64,000 bases of DNA from Serinibacter salmoneus. Its GTDB lineage: Bacteria; Actinomycetota; Actinomycetes; Actinomycetales; Beutenbergiaceae. The position numbers were made by a program, and so were the translations under genes. Under the pieces are notes generated by a model, which saw nothing but the letters and a program-made list of their open reading frames with translations, was not told the DNA's origin and did not search any database. Shown here piece after piece: positions 1 through 8,159 of the stretch. Position 1 is the stretch's first letter. Every line of letters starts with the position of its first letter. Where the stretch lies: the NCBI RefSeq assembly GCF_002563925.1, contig NZ_PDJD01000001.1:2672973-2736972 (forward strand), given 5' to 3'.

Positions 1-1224
1 CGGGCCGCGGATCAGCAGTTCGCCGCGCTCGCCGGTGGGCTGGTCGGTGAGGGTCTCGGCGTCGACCACGCGGATCTCGGTGCCCGGGAAGGGCAGGCCG
101 AGGGTGCCGGGCCGCCGCTCCGGCGTGAGGGGATTGCCGAGCGCCACCGGGGAGGTCTCCGTCATGCCGTAGCCCTCGATCGCGTACCCGCCGGTGGCCT
201 CCTCCCAGGCCGCGGCGGTCTCGGCGGCCAGGGGCATGGCGCCGGAGAAGGCGAAGGAGAAGGAGTCGAGGCCCACCCCCGCCTCGCGGGCAGCGCTCAC
301 GAACCGGTCGATCATGGGCGGCACGGCGGGGAAGAAGGTGCCGGGTCGTCGCTTCTGGGCGGCGACCATGGCGGCTGGGTCGAAGCGCGGGAAGGCGACC
401 ATCGTGGAGGCGGTGCGCACCGCCAGCACCATGCACAGGGTCAACCCGAACGCGTGGAAGAACGGTAGCGGGGCGTAGAAGACCTCGGTGCCGGGGCGGA
501 TGGAGGTCCACAGTTCCCCCTGCACGGCATTGGTGACGAGGTTGCGATGCGTCAGCACCGCGCCCTTGGGGGTGCCGGTGGTGCCACCGGTGTACTGCAG
601 CAGCGCGACGTCCTCGGGGCTGGGTCCCGGGTGGTTGTGCGGCAGGCTGCGGTGGGAGAGCAGCCGGTGCCAGCGCAACGCACCGGCGGGGACGGGGGCG
701 CGCATCGAGCGGCGGCCCTCGCGCGCGGCGCGCACCGGCAGTCGCAGCGCGGCCCGGGAGCTGCGCGGGAGATCGCGGGTGAGGTCCACCGCGATGACCA
801 CCCGAAGACCCGTGCCGGACTTGGCGTCCACCGCGGCCTGCGCGGCGGGCTCCCAGACGACGGCCACGTGCGCACCGGAGTCCGCGAGCTGGTGGCGCAT
901 CTGGTCCGCGGTGTAGGTGGGGTTGTGCTCCACCACGATCGCGCCGAGCCGCAGCACGGCGTAGAACACCGCGACGTGCGTGGTGCAGTTCGGCATCGCG
1001 ATCGCGACCCGGTCACCGCGCCGTACCCCCACATCCAGGAGCGCACGAGCGGCGCGCGAGACGTCCCGTTCGAGCTGCGCGAAGGTGCGCGTCTGGCGCA
1101 GGAAGTCCACGGCGATGCGGTCGGGGAAGGCTCGTGCAGCGGCGTCGAGCTGGTCGCTGACCGTCTCCTCGGGAACGGTCAGCTCGGGGATGCGGAACGA
1201 GGTGGAGCCGGAAGTCGCGTTCAC
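1..1224 (-). CDS. Long-chain fatty-acid/acyl-CoA ligase (AMP-binding), truncated by window edge
   Basis: ANL-superfamily enzyme that activates a carboxylic acid with ATP to an acyl-adenylate and then to the CoA thioester. Read on the minus strand from a GTG at 1224, it gives about 408 residues before the window edge. Visible motifs are the P-loop-like YTGGTTGTPKGA that binds the ATP phosphates, the HAFG segment, and the A5 motif GYGMTETSP. The C-terminal hinge and lysine domain lies outside the window. It reads away from purQ, separated by a 22-bp tandem repeat array. Substrate chain length cannot be read; the overall resemblance is to FadD-type long-chain ligases. Confidence 0.9.
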   Translation of the reverse strand, partial: MNATSGSTSFRIPELTVPEETVSDQLDAAARAFPDRIAVDFLRQTRTFAQLERDVSRAARALLDVGVRRGDRVAIAMPNCTTHVAVFYAVLRLGAIVVEHNPTYTADQMRHQLADSGAHVAVVWEPAAQAAVDAKSGTGLRVVIAVDLTRDLPRSSRAALRLPVRAAREGRRSMRAPVPAGALRWHRLLSHRSLPHNHPGPSPEDVALLQYTGGTTGTPKGAVLTHRNLVTNAVQGELWTSIRPGTEVFYAPLPFFHAFGLTLCMVLAVRTASTMVAFPRFDPAAMVAAQKRRPGTFFPAVPPMIDRFVSAAREAGVGLDSFSFAFSGAMPLAAETAAAWEEATGGYAIEGYGMTETSPVALGNPLTPERRPGTLGLPFPGTEIRVVDAETLTDQPTGERGELLIRGP

Positions 1225-1263
1225 ACCACTACGTTAACCTACGGTGCCGTAGGTTTCATGCCC

Positions 1264-1351
1264 CTGCAGAATCGCCTCGCGGTACCTGCAGAACCGCCTC
1301 GCGGTACCTGCAGAACCGCCTCGCGGTACCTGCAGAACCACCTCGCGGTGT
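1264..1351. repeat. Family A: four tandem 22-bp repeats abutting the purQ stop
   Basis: Four head-to-tail 22-bp units start at 1264, 1286, 1308 and 1330. Units two and three are identical; the first differs at one base and the last at a few. Each unit reads CTGCAGAACCGCCTCGCGGT followed by AC. The array fills the gap between the acyl-CoA ligase start and purQ and runs directly into the purQ stop codon (1351-1353). The same unit recurs at 19893-19932 and 54703-54774. It has no spacers, so it is not a CRISPR. Its role is unknown. Confidence 0.9.
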
Positions 1352-2064
1352 CAGGCGGTGGCGAGCACGGAGCGCAGCGCGGAGGTGAAGAACCCCAGGC
1401 CGTCCGTGCCGGTGCGCGGGCCCGCGGCGCCGTCCGGCCCGAACCCGGGCTCCACGGCGTGCTCCGGGTGCGGCATCAGGCCCACCACGTTCCCGCGGGC
1501 ATTGGTGATCCCAGCGATGTCGCGGCGCGACCCGTTCGGGTTCCAGCCCACGTAGCGGAACACCACGCGCCCTGACCCCTCGAGCTCGTCCAGCGTGCGC
1601 TCGTCGGCCACGTACTGCCCGTCCTGGTTCTTCAGGGGGATGGTGATCTCCTGGCCGGCGCGGAAGTCGCTGCTCCACGCGGTGCTCGCGTTCTCCACGC
1701 GCAGCACCTGGTCGCGGCACACGAAGTGCAGGTGGTCGTTCTTGATCATCGAACCGGGCAGCAGGTGCGCCTCGGTGAGCATCTGGAACCCGTTGCAGAT
1801 GCCGAGCACCGGCATGCCGGCGTTCGCGGCCTCCACGAGCGCCGTCATGACCGGGGAGAAGCGCGCGATCGCCCCGGCCCGCAGGTAGTCGCCGTAGGAG
1901 AAGCCGCCGGGCAGCACGATCGCGTCGACCCCGTGCAGATCCTCCTCGCCGTGCCACAGCGGCACCGCGGAGCCACCCGCGAGGCGAACGGCGCGCGCGG
2001 CGTCCCGATCATCCAGCGTGCCGGGGAAGGTGACGACCCCGATCCGGGCTCCGGCGAGGGTCAC
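1351..2064 (-). CDS. purQ: Phosphoribosylformylglycinamidine synthase, glutaminase subunit
   Basis: Class I glutamine amidotransferase subunit of FGAM synthase. It releases ammonia from glutamine for the ATP-dependent conversion of FGAR to FGAM, the fourth step of purine synthesis, working with PurL and PurS in the cytoplasm. At 237 residues it is of usual size. The nucleophile Cys90 lies in LGICNGFQ, and the His/Glu of the triad lie in [10 protein letters not shown] near the C-terminus. It overlaps purS by 4 bp (ATGA), which implies translational coupling. purL is not in the window. Confidence 0.97.
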   Translation of the reverse strand: MTLAGARIGVVTFPGTLDDRDAARAVRLAGGSAVPLWHGEEDLHGVDAIVLPGGFSYGDYLRAGAIARFSPVMTALVEAANAGMPVLGICNGFQMLTEAHLLPGSMIKNDHLHFVCRDQVLRVENASTAWSSDFRAGQEITIPLKNQDGQYVADERTLDELEGSGRVVFRYVGWNPNGSRRDIAGITNARGNVVGLMPHPEHAVEPGFGPDGAAGPRTGTDGLGFFTSALRSVLATA

Positions 2065-2312
2065 GACTCCTCCACCTCGACGCGCACGACGTCTTCGATC
2101 ACGGGATTCGAGAGCAGGGTGGTCGCTGCCTCGCGCACCTGCGCCAGCATCTCCTCGGTCACCTCGCCGGGGACGGTGAGCTCGAAGCGCTTGCCCTGGC
2201 GGACCTGGCTGATGCCGTGGAAGCCCAGCCGTGGGAGGGCGCCGTTGACGGCCTTCCCTTGCGGGTCCAGGATCTCGGGCTTGGGCATGACCTCGACGAC
2301 GATGCGCGGCAT
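2061..2312 (-). CDS. purS: Phosphoribosylformylglycinamidine synthase, PurS subunit
   Basis: Small (83-residue) third subunit of the Gram-positive type FGAM synthase. It forms a dimer bridging PurQ and PurL. The sequence opens [20 protein letters not shown], followed by VRQGKRFEL, both typical of PurS. The first gene of a purS-purQ pair, its stop overlaps the purQ start by 4 bp. A longer frame runs upstream across the divergent gene at 2409, but homology begins at this ATG. The 96-bp gap to the divergent gene must hold its promoter. Confidence 0.96.
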   Translation of the reverse strand: MPRIVVEVMPKPEILDPQGKAVNGALPRLGFHGISQVRQGKRFELTVPGEVTEEMLAQVREAATTLLSNPVIEDVVRVEVEES

Positions 2313-2408
2313 GGTTCGCTTTCCGACTGAGGGGATACGGCGGGCGGGCACGGCCGAGCCTGCTCGCCCGCGCCCCCCGATCCTAGCCGTCGGTGCGAGG
2401 ATGGGGCC

Positions 2409-3734
2409 ATGAGTTCGATCCCTGACACCTCGCGGGAGCAGAGCCTGCTCGCCCGTGCCGCACATGCGTTGCGCGGCCAGGCCGCCGCTCATCCGAACCC
2501 GTGGGTCACGGCGCACCTGGAGTTCTCGCAGGCCGCGGACTCCTACTCCTCGCGCGCCTACCTGATGCCCCCGGGATCCGCCCCCGTTCGCCTCGAGACC
2601 CCGCAGCAGGCGGTCGAGTCGCTCGCGGAACTGCGGGAGCTCCAGGCCACCCCCGAGCGCGGTGCCTGGCTCTCCCTCATCCTCTCGATCGGCGCGGAGA
2701 CGGACCAGCTCGGTGTCGAGGTCAACCACCAGGAGCGGCCCTACTGGAACGCGCCGATGCTGCGGATGCTGCTGCCGGCCGACCAGGAGCAGCCCTCCCC
2801 CGCCGTCCCCTCCGACCAGGAGTGGCTGGAGGACCTGCGCCGTCACCCACGAGCCGTGGATCAGGTGCCCGCGTGGCTCGTGCTGGCCGCGGGCGAGGGG
2901 ACCGACCCGATGCCGCTGCCTGCCGCCGAGGACGCCACGGCCACGGCCACGGCCACGCAGATCATCCCCGCGGAACCGGCGCCCACCCTCGCCATGCCGG
3001 CCACCGCGCCGGACACCGCGCCGGCGGCTCCCGAGGAGCCCGGTGACCGGGGCGGGCACGCCGAGCCGGGGATCGCAGCGAGCCCCGACCCCCATCTTCC
3101 TCTCGCGGCGCAGTTCCGAGCGAGGCTCGCAGAGGTCGGCTACCCGGCCGACGCCGTCATCCTGCCCGGGGATACCGCGGACCACCCGCCGCTCGAGGGC
3201 GCGATGGAGGTCAGCACGATCGGTCGCGAAGTCACGGTGGGCATCCGGGACTACGGCGAACTCGAGATCGTGCACCGAGCCGTCGATGAACCCGCCGCCT
3301 ACACCTGGCTGTGGGAGTACCTCTCCCTGCCGCTGCCCGCCGCCCGCCCCGTGCCACGCACCGACCTGCACCAGCGTGTCGATGCCTACCGCCCCACCCT
3401 TGCCGCCTTCTACGAGCAGGTGCGGCACGCCGGCGGGCCGCACCTGGCCACGCTGCCGCCGGGGGTTGCGCTGGACAGGATCGGCGCCATCGACGGTGTG
3501 TACCTCTTCCCCTGGGGCACGCCGGTACCGCTCCGAGCGCTGCCGGCCGAGAGCCCCGATGCCCGCCTCTACCAGGTCCTGACCGCCGCGCCCTTGGAGG
3601 TGGAGGTGGAGATCGTGCGCCCGTGGTTCGGCCAGCCCGGAGGTGCGCTGCGGTTCCGCATCGCCGCCGACGGCGTAGGCGTGCGCCAACTCATCCTCGC
3701 CGGCAGCCTGCTCGAGGTGACCGTGGGCGCCTGA
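2409..3734 (+). CDS. TNT-domain (NAD+ glycohydrolase toxin-like) protein with N-terminal YezG-like region
   Basis: 441 residues. The last 100 or so residues read like the TNT domain of the mycobacterial CpnT toxin: LDRIG (Arg357), a G-x-x-x-FPWGTP segment, PLRALP (Arg376) and PWFGQPGG (Gln409), followed by a final strand and LILAGSL. TNT domains hydrolyse NAD+. Here the His expected near the Y-x-V strand (ARLYQVL) is not evident, so activity is uncertain. Residues 85-120 (AWLSLILSIG, then GVEVNHQERPYWN) resemble YezG/DUF600-type proteins. Residues 170-225 are a low-complexity Ala/Pro/Thr linker. No signal peptide, membrane segment or ESX-style partner is seen, and no obvious immunity gene is adjacent. 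Identification is by motif reading only. Confidence 0.65.
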   Translation: MSSIPDTSREQSLLARAAHALRGQAAAHPNPWVTAHLEFSQAADSYSSRAYLMPPGSAPVRLETPQQAVESLAELRELQATPERGAWLSLILSIGAETDQLGVEVNHQERPYWNAPMLRMLLPADQEQPSPAVPSDQEWLEDLRRHPRAVDQVPAWLVLAAGEGTDPMPLPAAEDATATATATQIIPAEPAPTLAMPATAPDTAPAAPEEPGDRGGHAEPGIAASPDPHLPLAAQFRARLAEVGYPADAVILPGDTADHPPLEGAMEVSTIGREVTVGIRDYGELEIVHRAVDEPAAYTWLWEYLSLPLPAARPVPRTDLHQRVDAYRPTLAAFYEQVRHAGGPHLATLPPGVALDRIGAIDGVYLFPWGTPVPLRALPAESPDARLYQVLTAAPLEVEVEIVRPWFGQPGGALRFRIAADGVGVRQLILAGSLLEVTVGA

Positions 3735-3739
3735 ACCGG

Positions 3740-3761
3740 CGCCCCGTCGCGGCACGGGGCG
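3740..3761. terminator. Hairpin between convergent TNT-protein gene and purC
   Basis: Perfect 8-bp arms CGCCCCGT and ACGGGGCG with a 6-nt loop, placed just after the stop of the plus-strand gene and before the purC stop. There is no T-run, so this is a plausible bidirectional terminator of the GC-hairpin type common in actinobacteria. Confidence 0.5.
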
Positions 3762-3773
3762 GCCGCCACCTGC

Positions 3774-4691
3774 TCACTCGAAGACGCGACCGGTCAATCG
3801 CTCGTACGCCTCGACGTATCGAGCACGGGTGCGCTGGACCACGGTTGCCGGCAACGGGGGCGGCGGAGCATCGCTCGCGCGGTCCCAACCGGAGTCGGTC
3901 GAGGTGAGCCAGTCGCGCACGAACTGCTTGTCGAAACTGGGCTGGGCTCCCCCGGGCTCCCAGAGTTCGGCGTCCCAGAACCGGGAGGAGTCGGGGGTGA
4001 GGACCTCATCACCCAGCACAAAGGCGTCGCCGCGGGGATCGGCACCCAGTTCGACCTTCGTGTCGGCGAGGATCACGCCCCGTTCGCGCGCGATCCGCTC
4101 CGCCCGGGAGTACAGGGCAAGGGTGACCTCCCGCAGGCGGTGGGCCGCGCCGTCGCCCACCATCTCGGCGACCCGCTCGTAGGTGATGTTCGCGTCGTGC
4201 TCACCCACGGCGGCCTTGGCCGCGGGTGTGAAGATCGCCTCCGGGAGCCGGCTGCCGTCCACCAGGCCCTCGGGCAGGGGGACCCCGCACACCGACCGGT
4301 CCTCGCGGTACTCCACCAGGCCGGAGCCCGTGAGGTAGCCGCGGGCCACGCACTCCACGGGGTACATCTCCAGGCGGCGGCAGATCATCGCGCGCCCGGC
4401 CACGGCCGGCGGCACCTCGAGGGACAGGAGGTGGTGCGGCACGATGTCGGCGAGCTGCTCGAACCACCAGACGCTGAGCGCGGTCAAGATGCGGCCCTTG
4501 TCCGGGATCGGCGTGGCAAGCACGTGGTCGTAGGCGCTGATCCGGTCGCTGGCCACCACGAGCACCACGTCGCTGTCCCAGTCGGGGTTCTCGGCGGTGG
4601 GCTCATAGAGATCGCGGACCTTGCCGGCAGCGATGTGGCGCCAGCCGGGCAGCGATGCGGGTACGGCGGTGGCGGCGGGATGGTGCGTCAC
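3774..4691 (-). CDS. purC: Phosphoribosylaminoimidazole-succinocarboxamide synthase
   Basis: SAICAR synthetase ligates aspartate to CAIR with ATP in purine synthesis. The 305-residue product carries GKVRDLYEP near the N-terminus (nucleotide-binding strand), then SAYDHV and PIPDKGRIL, then ECVARGYLTGSG and LADTKVELG, all SAICAR synthetase signatures. The GTG at 4691 is chosen because the homology starts right after it; the open frame continues upstream through the antisense of gnd and is not real. Length is in the actinobacterial range. It is divergent from gnd with a 93-bp shared promoter region. Confidence 0.96.
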   Translation of the reverse strand: MTHHPAATAVPASLPGWRHIAAGKVRDLYEPTAENPDWDSDVVLVVASDRISAYDHVLATPIPDKGRILTALSVWWFEQLADIVPHHLLSLEVPPAVAGRAMICRRLEMYPVECVARGYLTGSGLVEYREDRSVCGVPLPEGLVDGSRLPEAIFTPAAKAAVGEHDANITYERVAEMVGDGAAHRLREVTLALYSRAERIARERGVILADTKVELGADPRGDAFVLGDEVLTPDSSRFWDAELWEPGGAQPSFDKQFVRDWLTSTDSGWDRASDAPPPPLPATVVQRTRARYVEAYERLTGRVFE

Positions 4692-4784
4692 GCACCCAGT
4701 CTCCCACCCGGCGGCACCGGACACGGCGCGTCCAGCATCGGGACGTTCCTTCCGGCACGCGCTCTGCGCAGGCAGACTGGCCCC

Positions 4785-6233
4785 ATGACCTCCACGGGAA
4801 CTGCAGACATCGGTGTGACCGGACTCGCGGTGATGGGCTCCAACCTGGCCCGTAATCTCGCGCGCAACGGCCACACCGTCGCCATCCACAACCGCTCCTA
4901 CGCCAAGACCCAGGCGCTCCTGGACGACCACGGCGACGACGGCGAGTTCGTGCCGAGCGAGACCACCGCCGAGTTCGTCGCCTCGCTGAAGGCCCCGCGC
5001 ACCGTGATCATCATGGTGAAGGCTGGTGCGCCGACGGACGCCGTCATCGAGGACCTGGCTGCTCACATGGAGCCGGGCGACATCATCGTGGACGGCGGCA
5101 ACGCCCACTTCCCCGACACCCGCCGCCGCGAGGCCGCGATGCGCGAGCGCGGGTTGAACTTCGTGGGTGCCGGCATCTCCGGCGGCGAGGAGGGTGCGCT
5201 GAACGGGCCGAGCATCATGCCCGGCGGCACCACCGAGGCCTACGCCACCCTCGGCCCGATGCTGGAGAAGATCTCCGCCAAGGTGGACGGCACCCCGTGC
5301 TGCACCTACATCGGCCCCGATGGCGCCGGCCACTACGTCAAGATGGTGCACAACGGCATCGAGTACGCCGACATGCAACTCATCGCCGAAGCCTACGACC
5401 TGCTGCGCTCCGCCCTGGGCCTGTCCGCCCAGGAGATCGGGACGATCTTCGAGGAGTGGAACACCGGGGACCTGGAGTCCTTCCTCATCGAGATCACCGC
5501 CGACGTGCTGCAGCACACCGACGCCGAGACCGGTAAGGCATTCGTCGACATCATCCTGGACCAGGCCGAGCAGAAGGGCACCGGCCGCTGGACCGTGCAG
5601 TCCGCGCTCGACCTCGGGGTGCCGATCACCGGGATCGCCGAGGCGACCTTCGCCCGCGCCCTCTCCGGCGGCGTGCCGCAGCGCGAGGCCGCACGCGCCG
5701 CGAACCTCACGGCCGCCACCGCGGGCTGGGAGGTGGCGGACAAGGCCGCGTTCATCGAGGACGTGCGCCGTGCCCTGTACGCCTCCAAGGTGGTCGCCTA
5801 CAGCCAGGGCTTCGACCAGATCGCCGCTGCGTCGGCGGAGTACGGCTGGGACATCGACCGCGGCGCCTGCGCACGCATCTGGCGCGGCGGCTGCATCATC
5901 CGCGCCCGCTTCCTGGACCGCATCACCGAGGCCTACGAGCGCGACGCCGATCTGGCGCTGCTGATCTCCGACCCCTACTTCGCGCACGCGATCGGCGAGG
6001 GTGTGGAGTCCTGGCGCCGGGTGGTCGCGGGCGCTGCGCTGAACGGCATCCCCGCGCCGGCGTTCGCCAGCTCGCTGGCCTACTACGACGGTGTGCGGGC
6101 CGAGCGCCTGCCCGCCGCCCTGGTGCAGGCGCAGCGCGACTTCTTCGGTGCGCACACCTACCACCGCGTGGACAAGGAGGGCGTGTTCCACACCGAGTGG
6201 AGCGACGACCGCAGCGAGACCCAGCAGGACTGA
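4785..6233 (+). CDS. gnd: 6-phosphogluconate dehydrogenase, decarboxylating
   Basis: Oxidises 6-phosphogluconate to ribulose 5-phosphate and CO2 with NADP+ in the oxidative pentose phosphate pathway. The 482-residue product is the long homodimeric form. Motifs in order: Rossmann start GVTGLAVMGSNLARN, DGGNAHFPDT, the substrate loop GAGISGGEEGA, the catalytic Lys in HYVKMVHNGIEY, then GTGRWT and IWRGGCIIRA. The ATG at 4785 is selected because the family's N-terminus begins there, although the frame stays open upstream. A perfect palindromic terminator follows. Confidence 0.98.
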   Translation: MTSTGTADIGVTGLAVMGSNLARNLARNGHTVAIHNRSYAKTQALLDDHGDDGEFVPSETTAEFVASLKAPRTVIIMVKAGAPTDAVIEDLAAHMEPGDIIVDGGNAHFPDTRRREAAMRERGLNFVGAGISGGEEGALNGPSIMPGGTTEAYATLGPMLEKISAKVDGTPCCTYIGPDGAGHYVKMVHNGIEYADMQLIAEAYDLLRSALGLSAQEIGTIFEEWNTGDLESFLIEITADVLQHTDAETGKAFVDIILDQAEQKGTGRWTVQSALDLGVPITGIAEATFARALSGGVPQREAARAANLTAATAGWEVADKAAFIEDVRRALYASKVVAYSQGFDQIAAASAEYGWDIDRGACARIWRGGCIIRARFLDRITEAYERDADLALLISDPYFAHAIGEGVESWRRVVAGAALNGIPAPAFASSLAYYDGVRAERLPAALVQAQRDFFGAHTYHRVDKEGVFHTEWSDDRSETQQD

Positions 6234-6260
6234 GCACCCTCGCGCACCCTCGCGCAGCAG

Positions 6261-6290
6261 AACGCCCCCGGGAGGCCTCCCGGGGGCGTT
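6261..6290 (+). terminator. Perfect 30-bp palindrome after gnd
   Basis: AACGCCCCCGGGAGG followed by its exact complement CCTCCCGGGGGCGTT, starting 28 bp after the gnd stop and also lying downstream of the convergent small membrane protein gene. It is a strong GC hairpin, likely a bidirectional terminator. Confidence 0.8.
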
Positions 6291-6321
6291 CGTGCGTCAC
6301 GGCCGCGCGGCAATCGCCCTC

Positions 6322-6588
6322 TCAGGCCGCGCCTGCGGCCGCGGCCTGTCGCCGCACCACCACGAACGCCGTGGTCAGCGAGCCGGCGAGCGCCGCGAAC
6401 CCGGAGGAACTGGCGACCGTCATCCCGGGGGTGGAGGTGAGGATCCCCGCCACGAACAGCGCCACCATGGCGAGCAGGCCGAGCGTGCCGCCGACGATGA
6501 GGATGCGCGTCTGCCATGCGCGGCTCACCGCCGCCTTGGCAACGGCGGTGCTGGCAGTGCTGGCGGTGGTGCTGACGGTGCTGGTCAT
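6322..6588 (-). CDS. Small hypothetical membrane protein
   Basis: 88 residues, not recognised. The first 20 residues are Ser/Thr/Ala-rich and likely unstructured. Two hydrophobic stretches follow, at about 27-50 (ILIVGGTLGLLAMVALFVAG) and 58-78, ending in RR and an Ala-rich tail, so two membrane helices are plausible. A possible RBS (AGGAGG) precedes the ATG. It stands alone, convergent with gnd. Codon use resembles the neighbours, but without homology the function stays open. Confidence 0.6.
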   Translation of the reverse strand: MTSTVSTTASTASTAVAKAAVSRAWQTRILIVGGTLGLLAMVALFVAGILTSTPGMTVASSSGFAALAGSLTTAFVVVRRQAAAAGAA

Positions 6589-6729
6589 CGCGGCCTCCTG
6601 CGGTCGGGGCTCCGGGCGAGCCCTCCTGGTAGGAGCCTATGAACCGGGCCGACGGCGCCGCCTCCACCGCGCGGCGGAACCTCGCCTCGGCCGTGCGGCG
6701 GAGCGCTCCGCCGCATGGCAGGCACCCGA

Positions 6730-7935
6730 TCAGGAGCCCGTGAGCACCTCCCGCTCCCCGCGGCGGGCGATGTCCCGCTCGAGGTCCGCCTCCAGGTCGC
6801 GCACGATCGGCAGCACCCGGGTGCCGAATGCCTCGACCTCCTCCAGAAGGTGCAGGAAGCCCAGGAGCAGCAGGTTCACGCCGCGCTTCTTGTACTCGAT
6901 GATGCGGCGCGCCACCTGCTCCGGGTCGCCGATGAGACGGGTGCGGAAGCCGTCGTTGTACTGCACCAGGTCCTCCAGCGTGGAGTCCGCCCACATTCCC
7001 TTCTTGTCCGCAGTGGAGGCGCCGGCCTGCTGCACGGAGTCGCGGAACGCCTTCACCGATGCAGTGTCGGCGTTCGCGACGATCTCGCGCAGTTGGTCCT
7101 CCGCCTCGGCCTGGGTGTCGCGGACGATCGCGAAGCCGTTGAGCCCGAACCGCACCGTCCGGCCATGCTCCAGCGCCACCCGAGTGACATCGTCGTACTG
7201 CTCGGTGAACCCGTCGAAGTCCTTGCCGTTGGAGAAGTACCAGTCGGCGTGCGCGCCGCCGTTGCGCCGAGCCGCGGTGGAGTTGCCGCCCTGGAAGATC
7301 TCCGGATGCGGCCGGCCCGGCACCGGCACGGGGCCGGGCCGCAGGGTGAAGTCGTTGACCCGGTAGAAGTCCCCGTGGAACTGCACGTTCTCCTGCGTCC
7401 ACAGCGCGCGGAGCACCTCGATGAACTCCGCGGAGCGACGGTAGCGCTCGTCGTGCTCCAGCCACGGCAGGCCGAGGCGGGTGTACTCGTCCTTGAACCA
7501 GCCGGAGACCACGTTCACCGCGGCCCGGCCACCGGAGAACTGGTCGGCAGTGTTGATGAACTTCGCCAGCACCGCGGGCTCCCACAGCCCCGGGTGGACG
7601 GCGGCGATCACCTTGAGCTTCTCGGTGGCCAGCAGCAGAGCGAGCGAGGTGGAGGTGGACTCGTGCTGCTGAGCGGCGCCGTAGGAGGAGAGGTAGCGCA
7701 CCTGGCTGAGGGCGTACTCGAAGCCGACCTCCTCCGCCTTGCGGGCCAAGCGCACGTTGTAGTCCAGGTCCCACCCGGTGCGCTGCTCCACGGTGGAGAC
7801 CACCAGCCCCCCGGAGACGTTGGGCACCCAGTAGGCGAACCTCAACGGCTCCCGGACGATGCGGCTGGGCACGGACTGCGGGCCGGGGGTCCCGGCCGTG
7901 GGTCCGGCGGCGGACCCGGTGATGGACTCGGACAC
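6730..7935 (-). CDS. sfnG: FMNH2-dependent dimethyl sulfone monooxygenase, SfnG family
   Basis: Bacterial luciferase-fold, flavin-dependent monooxygenase. SfnG converts dimethyl sulfone to methanesulfinate using FMNH2 from a partner reductase, in sulfur scavenging. The 401-residue protein shows the family hallmarks FAYWVPNVSGGLVVSTVEQR, GFEYALSQVR, VNVVSGWFKDEY, HDERYRRS, PHPEIFQGG and DLVQYNDGF. The first 25 residues are a Gly/Pro-rich extension. No flavin reductase, SsuD-like or sulfonate transport gene is nearby, so this is an orphan copy whose reductase must lie elsewhere. Family assignment is strong; substrate is inferred. Confidence 0.9.
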   Translation of the reverse strand: MSESITGSAAGPTAGTPGPQSVPSRIVREPLRFAYWVPNVSGGLVVSTVEQRTGWDLDYNVRLARKAEEVGFEYALSQVRYLSSYGAAQQHESTSTSLALLLATEKLKVIAAVHPGLWEPAVLAKFINTADQFSGGRAAVNVVSGWFKDEYTRLGLPWLEHDERYRRSAEFIEVLRALWTQENVQFHGDFYRVNDFTLRPGPVPVPGRPHPEIFQGGNSTAARRNGGAHADWYFSNGKDFDGFTEQYDDVTRVALEHGRTVRFGLNGFAIVRDTQAEAEDQLREIVANADTASVKAFRDSVQQAGASTADKKGMWADSTLEDLVQYNDGFRTRLIGDPEQVARRIIEYKKRGVNLLLLGFLHLLEEVEAFGTRVLPIVRDLEADLERDIARRGEREVLTGS

Positions 7936-8011
7936 GGTTGGCTCCCTTGCGGCGTCGGCGCCCCCGTCGGGCGATTGACCGCGACGCTAATCAGCCGCCG
8001 AATGCGGCGCC

Positions 8012-8056
8012 GCAGCGAGCCGGGCGTCCCACATGATGGGATGCCCGGCCCGCTGC
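8012..8056 (-). terminator. Long imperfect hairpin between pckG and sfnG
   Basis: Left arm 8012-8031 pairs with right arm 8037-8056 over 20 positions, with one A-C mismatch and one wobble, and a 5-nt loop (CATGA). It starts about 100 bp after the pckG stop, upstream of sfnG in the same direction. It is best read as the pckG terminator; a regulatory leader element for sfnG is an alternative. Nothing else is seen in the 224-bp gap. Confidence 0.55.
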
Positions 8057-8159
8057 ACGGGAGCGGGCCCGGTCAGGCCGCGACTGCCCGACGGCGCAGC
8101 AGGCCTCTGGGAATCGACGCATCGACCGCGTCAGGACCGCCTCACCCGTCGGTGCCGCC

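Noticed and set aside
1264-1351. Possible CRISPR array
   Set aside because: The repeats are directly adjacent with a 22-bp period and no unique spacers, and no cas gene is present.
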